The notes beneath the pieces were generated by a model. It searched no databases. It had not been told where the DNA came from and saw nothing but the letters and a program-made list of their open reading frames with translations. A stretch of DNA of 64,000 nucleotides from Apteryx mantelli (taxonomy: Eukaryota > Chordata > Aves > Apterygiformes > Apterygidae): the NCBI RefSeq assembly GCF_036417845.1, contig NC_089979.1, forward strand, positions 46,570,775 through 46,634,774. Reading direction: 5' to 3'. Shown piece after piece: positions 61,973 through 64,000 of the stretch; position 1 is the stretch's first letter; each line of letters starts with the position of its first letter. A program made the position numbers and the translations under genes.

Positions 61973-62913
61973 ATGTGTGAGCAGTTTGTAGGAATTTCAA
62001 AACTGAAATCCAAAAAAATACAATGACTACTTGAAAGAATTAGGTGAGGAATGTGGCAGTGCCTCAGATAGAAAGGATGTGATCTTGCTGAACTTAATTC
62101 CTGCACTTACTTCTCTTGCCTTTGGGGAACTGTTCTGTGTGCAGCTTACTGCAATTAGCATTCATTTCTTTGGAAGGGAAATATGGCTTTTATATTCAAA
62201 ACTATGGCCTGAAAACGTGAAATGGCTTTCCTTTGGTATAAACAGCTGCCTGCAACTCTTGTGCTGTTGGATAGAGTTTCTCGGGAGAGAGGTGAAGTAC
62301 CTGTTCCATGGAAATCAATTTAGAACAGACAAACTCACCCTCCCTAGGCAATCAACTACTTGTACCTTTTTAAAGTGAATCTGAGATATTTGCAGACGAC
62401 TTGCAAACATGCTGACTCAAAAAACGCAAGCTGAAGAAAACCAGCTTGTGGGCTGACTTGCTTGTTTATTTCAAAGCAAGCACTTATCTGTGAGCCGGCT
62501 CATGGACTCTCTCACATATTTAGGAATTATTCTACTGATGGTCTCTTCTCCCTTGAGATAGATTTCCTGTGACGAGAGATAAGCTTGTGGCATTGATGGC
62601 ATCTAACACAACCCTGCCTGCTCTCTGAGGCACAGGCCTTGAGTAATATAATGTTACTGGTGAGAACTGGAGTACTTAATTGCCATGAAGAAATCAGTGC
62701 TGCCTCTAAGCCTGGAAACCTAGGCAAAGTGGGATCTGTATCACTTGCAGGAGTGACTTTGGCCAGCAGAAAGTTGGGCAGCTTGGCTAAATCATCAGCA
62801 CTGATGGGGATCTAATAATCATCAAAAGCAAGAGCATCTTCAGAAGTGTAGAGACCTCCTTCAGAATGGGAGAGGAGTTTGAAGAAACCACAGCAGTTAA
62901 GAGGAAAAACAAG
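61973..62913 (+). pseudogene. Broken FABP gene (FABP12-like), exons 1-2 only
   Basis: This is a third FABP locus on the strand opposite to PMP2 and FABP4. Exon 1 (61973-62043) begins ATG TGT GAG CAG TTT GTA GGA, reading MCEQFVG, and ends YNDYLKELG at the donor TTAG|GTGAGG. It is 71 nt where the family has 73, so the frame breaks, and the invariant Trp of GTWK is lost. Exon 2 (62751-62913) follows CACTTGCAG. It reads GVTLASRKLGSLAK, then after a 10-nt deletion STDGDLIIIKSKSIF and GEEFEETTAVKRKNK, up to the donor AAG|GTGAGG. It is 163 nt instead of 173. The ASRKLG, STDGD and KSIF words favour FABP12 over FABP4 or PMP2. No exon 3 or 4 is found up to 64000. Splice sites are intact, and introns show it is not a retrocopy. 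Confidence 0.85.
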
Positions 62914-64000
62914 GTGAGGATAGGGGAAGGGAAGCTGATGAGGGTCCAGTGTAGTGAGGAAGGTCTGGCAAAGTAAACTCATCATAGAGGGGCCCTCTCA
63001 AATGTGAAAACATGAATTAAAAAATCATAGCTGTGACTAATAGCAATATTCTGGTTAAAAAAAAGCTGTTTTCTCCGGTTTCTCTTTGCCCCAGAAGGGC
63101 AATTGTGTACAGCTCCTTAGACTACTATAGCTATCAAACTGATGAGTACCAACGAGCAGCAGTGTTTTGGGCCTACACAGTTGTCTATATAGTTCTGCTA
63201 CTCTTTGGAGAAAGATCTGGCTTATCCTCCCTCTTGAATCAAAAAGTAAAAAGACATCAGTACTCAGTTCCACACCTGATGCTGTAGTAGACTACTAGCT
63301 TGTTGATACTGACTTCTGTTGAAAACTTTCTTAAAAGGAACTTGCTCCTTATGTAGGGTTACTATTGGAATACACACCAATGTTCATAGCAAGAAAAAAT
63401 ATGTTTTATGGAAATTTTGTCAAAAATAGGGATTTTCCCCTAAGCAGAGAAGCAAGTGTGGCTTCATGGCAAGTTTCCTTTTCAGACAGTAAAATCTGCT
63501 GAGAAGATGGGCTATAGCGGCTGCCTCATGCCAGTAAGGAGGAACCACATCACAGTATTTTGGTACTGCTGTAACTTAGAATTAGCAAAAGGTTTTTCTA
63601 TCACCTGTCTGGCTAGATATCAGAGTGGGAATGTGATCTAAGGCTCAAGGCTAGTTTCAAGAAGGGGTGAGCTAATGCTGGAAAGCAGACAGGAACAGGT
63701 AAAGAAATGTCCGACTCTGCTTGCCAGCTTGCTACTTTCATTTCTGACTAAGGTTCAAGACAGGTGAGTTTCCTTAGATTTCTACTTATTCAGGAAAAGG
63801 TATAACTAAAGCTTCAGTACTCATGATGTAACTCACTGACTGATCAAAATACTGGCTTTAATTGGTTTGAAAATTCAAGAGGCTGATGGGTATTCAGTGG
63901 TCTTTGACTCTCCTTTTCTGGGGAAGGAGGTGAGCAGGACACGAGTAGGTCCCTTTTTCTCTGCTCGGCAGAACAGTCCCCAACAGCAAACTAGTGCTCC
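62914..64000. other. Sequence after the FABP relic, no gene recognised
   Basis: I looked for FABP exon 3 (QVQ-W-GKET wording) and exon 4 (C-R-Y-E wording) on both strands and found neither. No other family is recognisable. The next gene in mammals (IMPA1) is not reached. Confidence 0.5.

Noticed and set aside
62959-62978. AGGTCTGGCAAAG as a PPAR response element
   Set aside because: Only the first half-site resembles the consensus. It lies within the relic's former intron and has no supporting context.

Overview
The window looks like nuclear DNA from a bird. It is AT-rich, gene-poor and intron-containing. It carries CR1 LINEs of the avian type, with an APE/RT reading frame and an ATTCTGTG-type 8-bp 3' tail, and two fatty-acid-binding protein (FABP) genes whose proteins closely resemble avian myelin P2 (PMP2) and adipocyte FABP4. 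The species cannot be fixed from this sequence, but the FABP4 protein does not appear identical to the chicken one as I recall it.

Layout. Positions 1-46 kb are mostly intergenic. They hold two young, nearly identical CR1 copies in opposite orientation (418-2391 on + and 33114-35647 on -), several very old CR1-like fossils (about 12.6, 21.5 and 40.0-40.8 kb), old amniote repeat or hairpin fragments (23.0 and 45.6 kb) and microsatellites, including long polypyrimidine tracts at 30.7 and 44.2 kb. Positions 46-60 kb hold the FABP cluster on the minus strand. PMP2 has coding exons at 50331-50259, 48768-48596, 48320-48219 and 46501-46451. FABP4 has coding exons at 59895-59823, 58609-58437, 58203-58102 and 56742-56692. 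Both show the canonical four-exon FABP structure (73+173+102+51 coding nt, 132 aa), the Arg-Arg-Tyr carboxylate-binding triad, an ATTGG/TATA promoter arrangement and a plausible poly(A) signal.

Beyond FABP4, 62-63 kb holds a decayed third FABP locus on the opposite (+) strand. A recognisable exon 1 (71 nt, 2 short) and exon 2 (163 nt, 10 short) keep intact splice sites and a promoter like that of the live paralogues. The exon 2 wording is closest to FABP12, which is the next gene after FABP4 in mammals, but here it is inverted and broken. An older CR1 fragment (60.9-61.65 kb) sits between the FABP4 promoter and this relic.

How the parts relate. PMP2 and FABP4 are tandem paralogues encoding cytosolic lipid chaperones. 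They share intron phases and promoter layout, and the relic completes a PMP2-FABP4-(FABP12-like) series collinear with the mammalian cluster. The most notable observations are the inverted FABP relic and a 924-bp stretch of complete identity inside two CR1 copies that otherwise differ by about 4-5%. The second looks like ectopic gene conversion or a mosaic element. I found no new defence, CRISPR-like or operon-type system, and none is expected in this kind of DNA.
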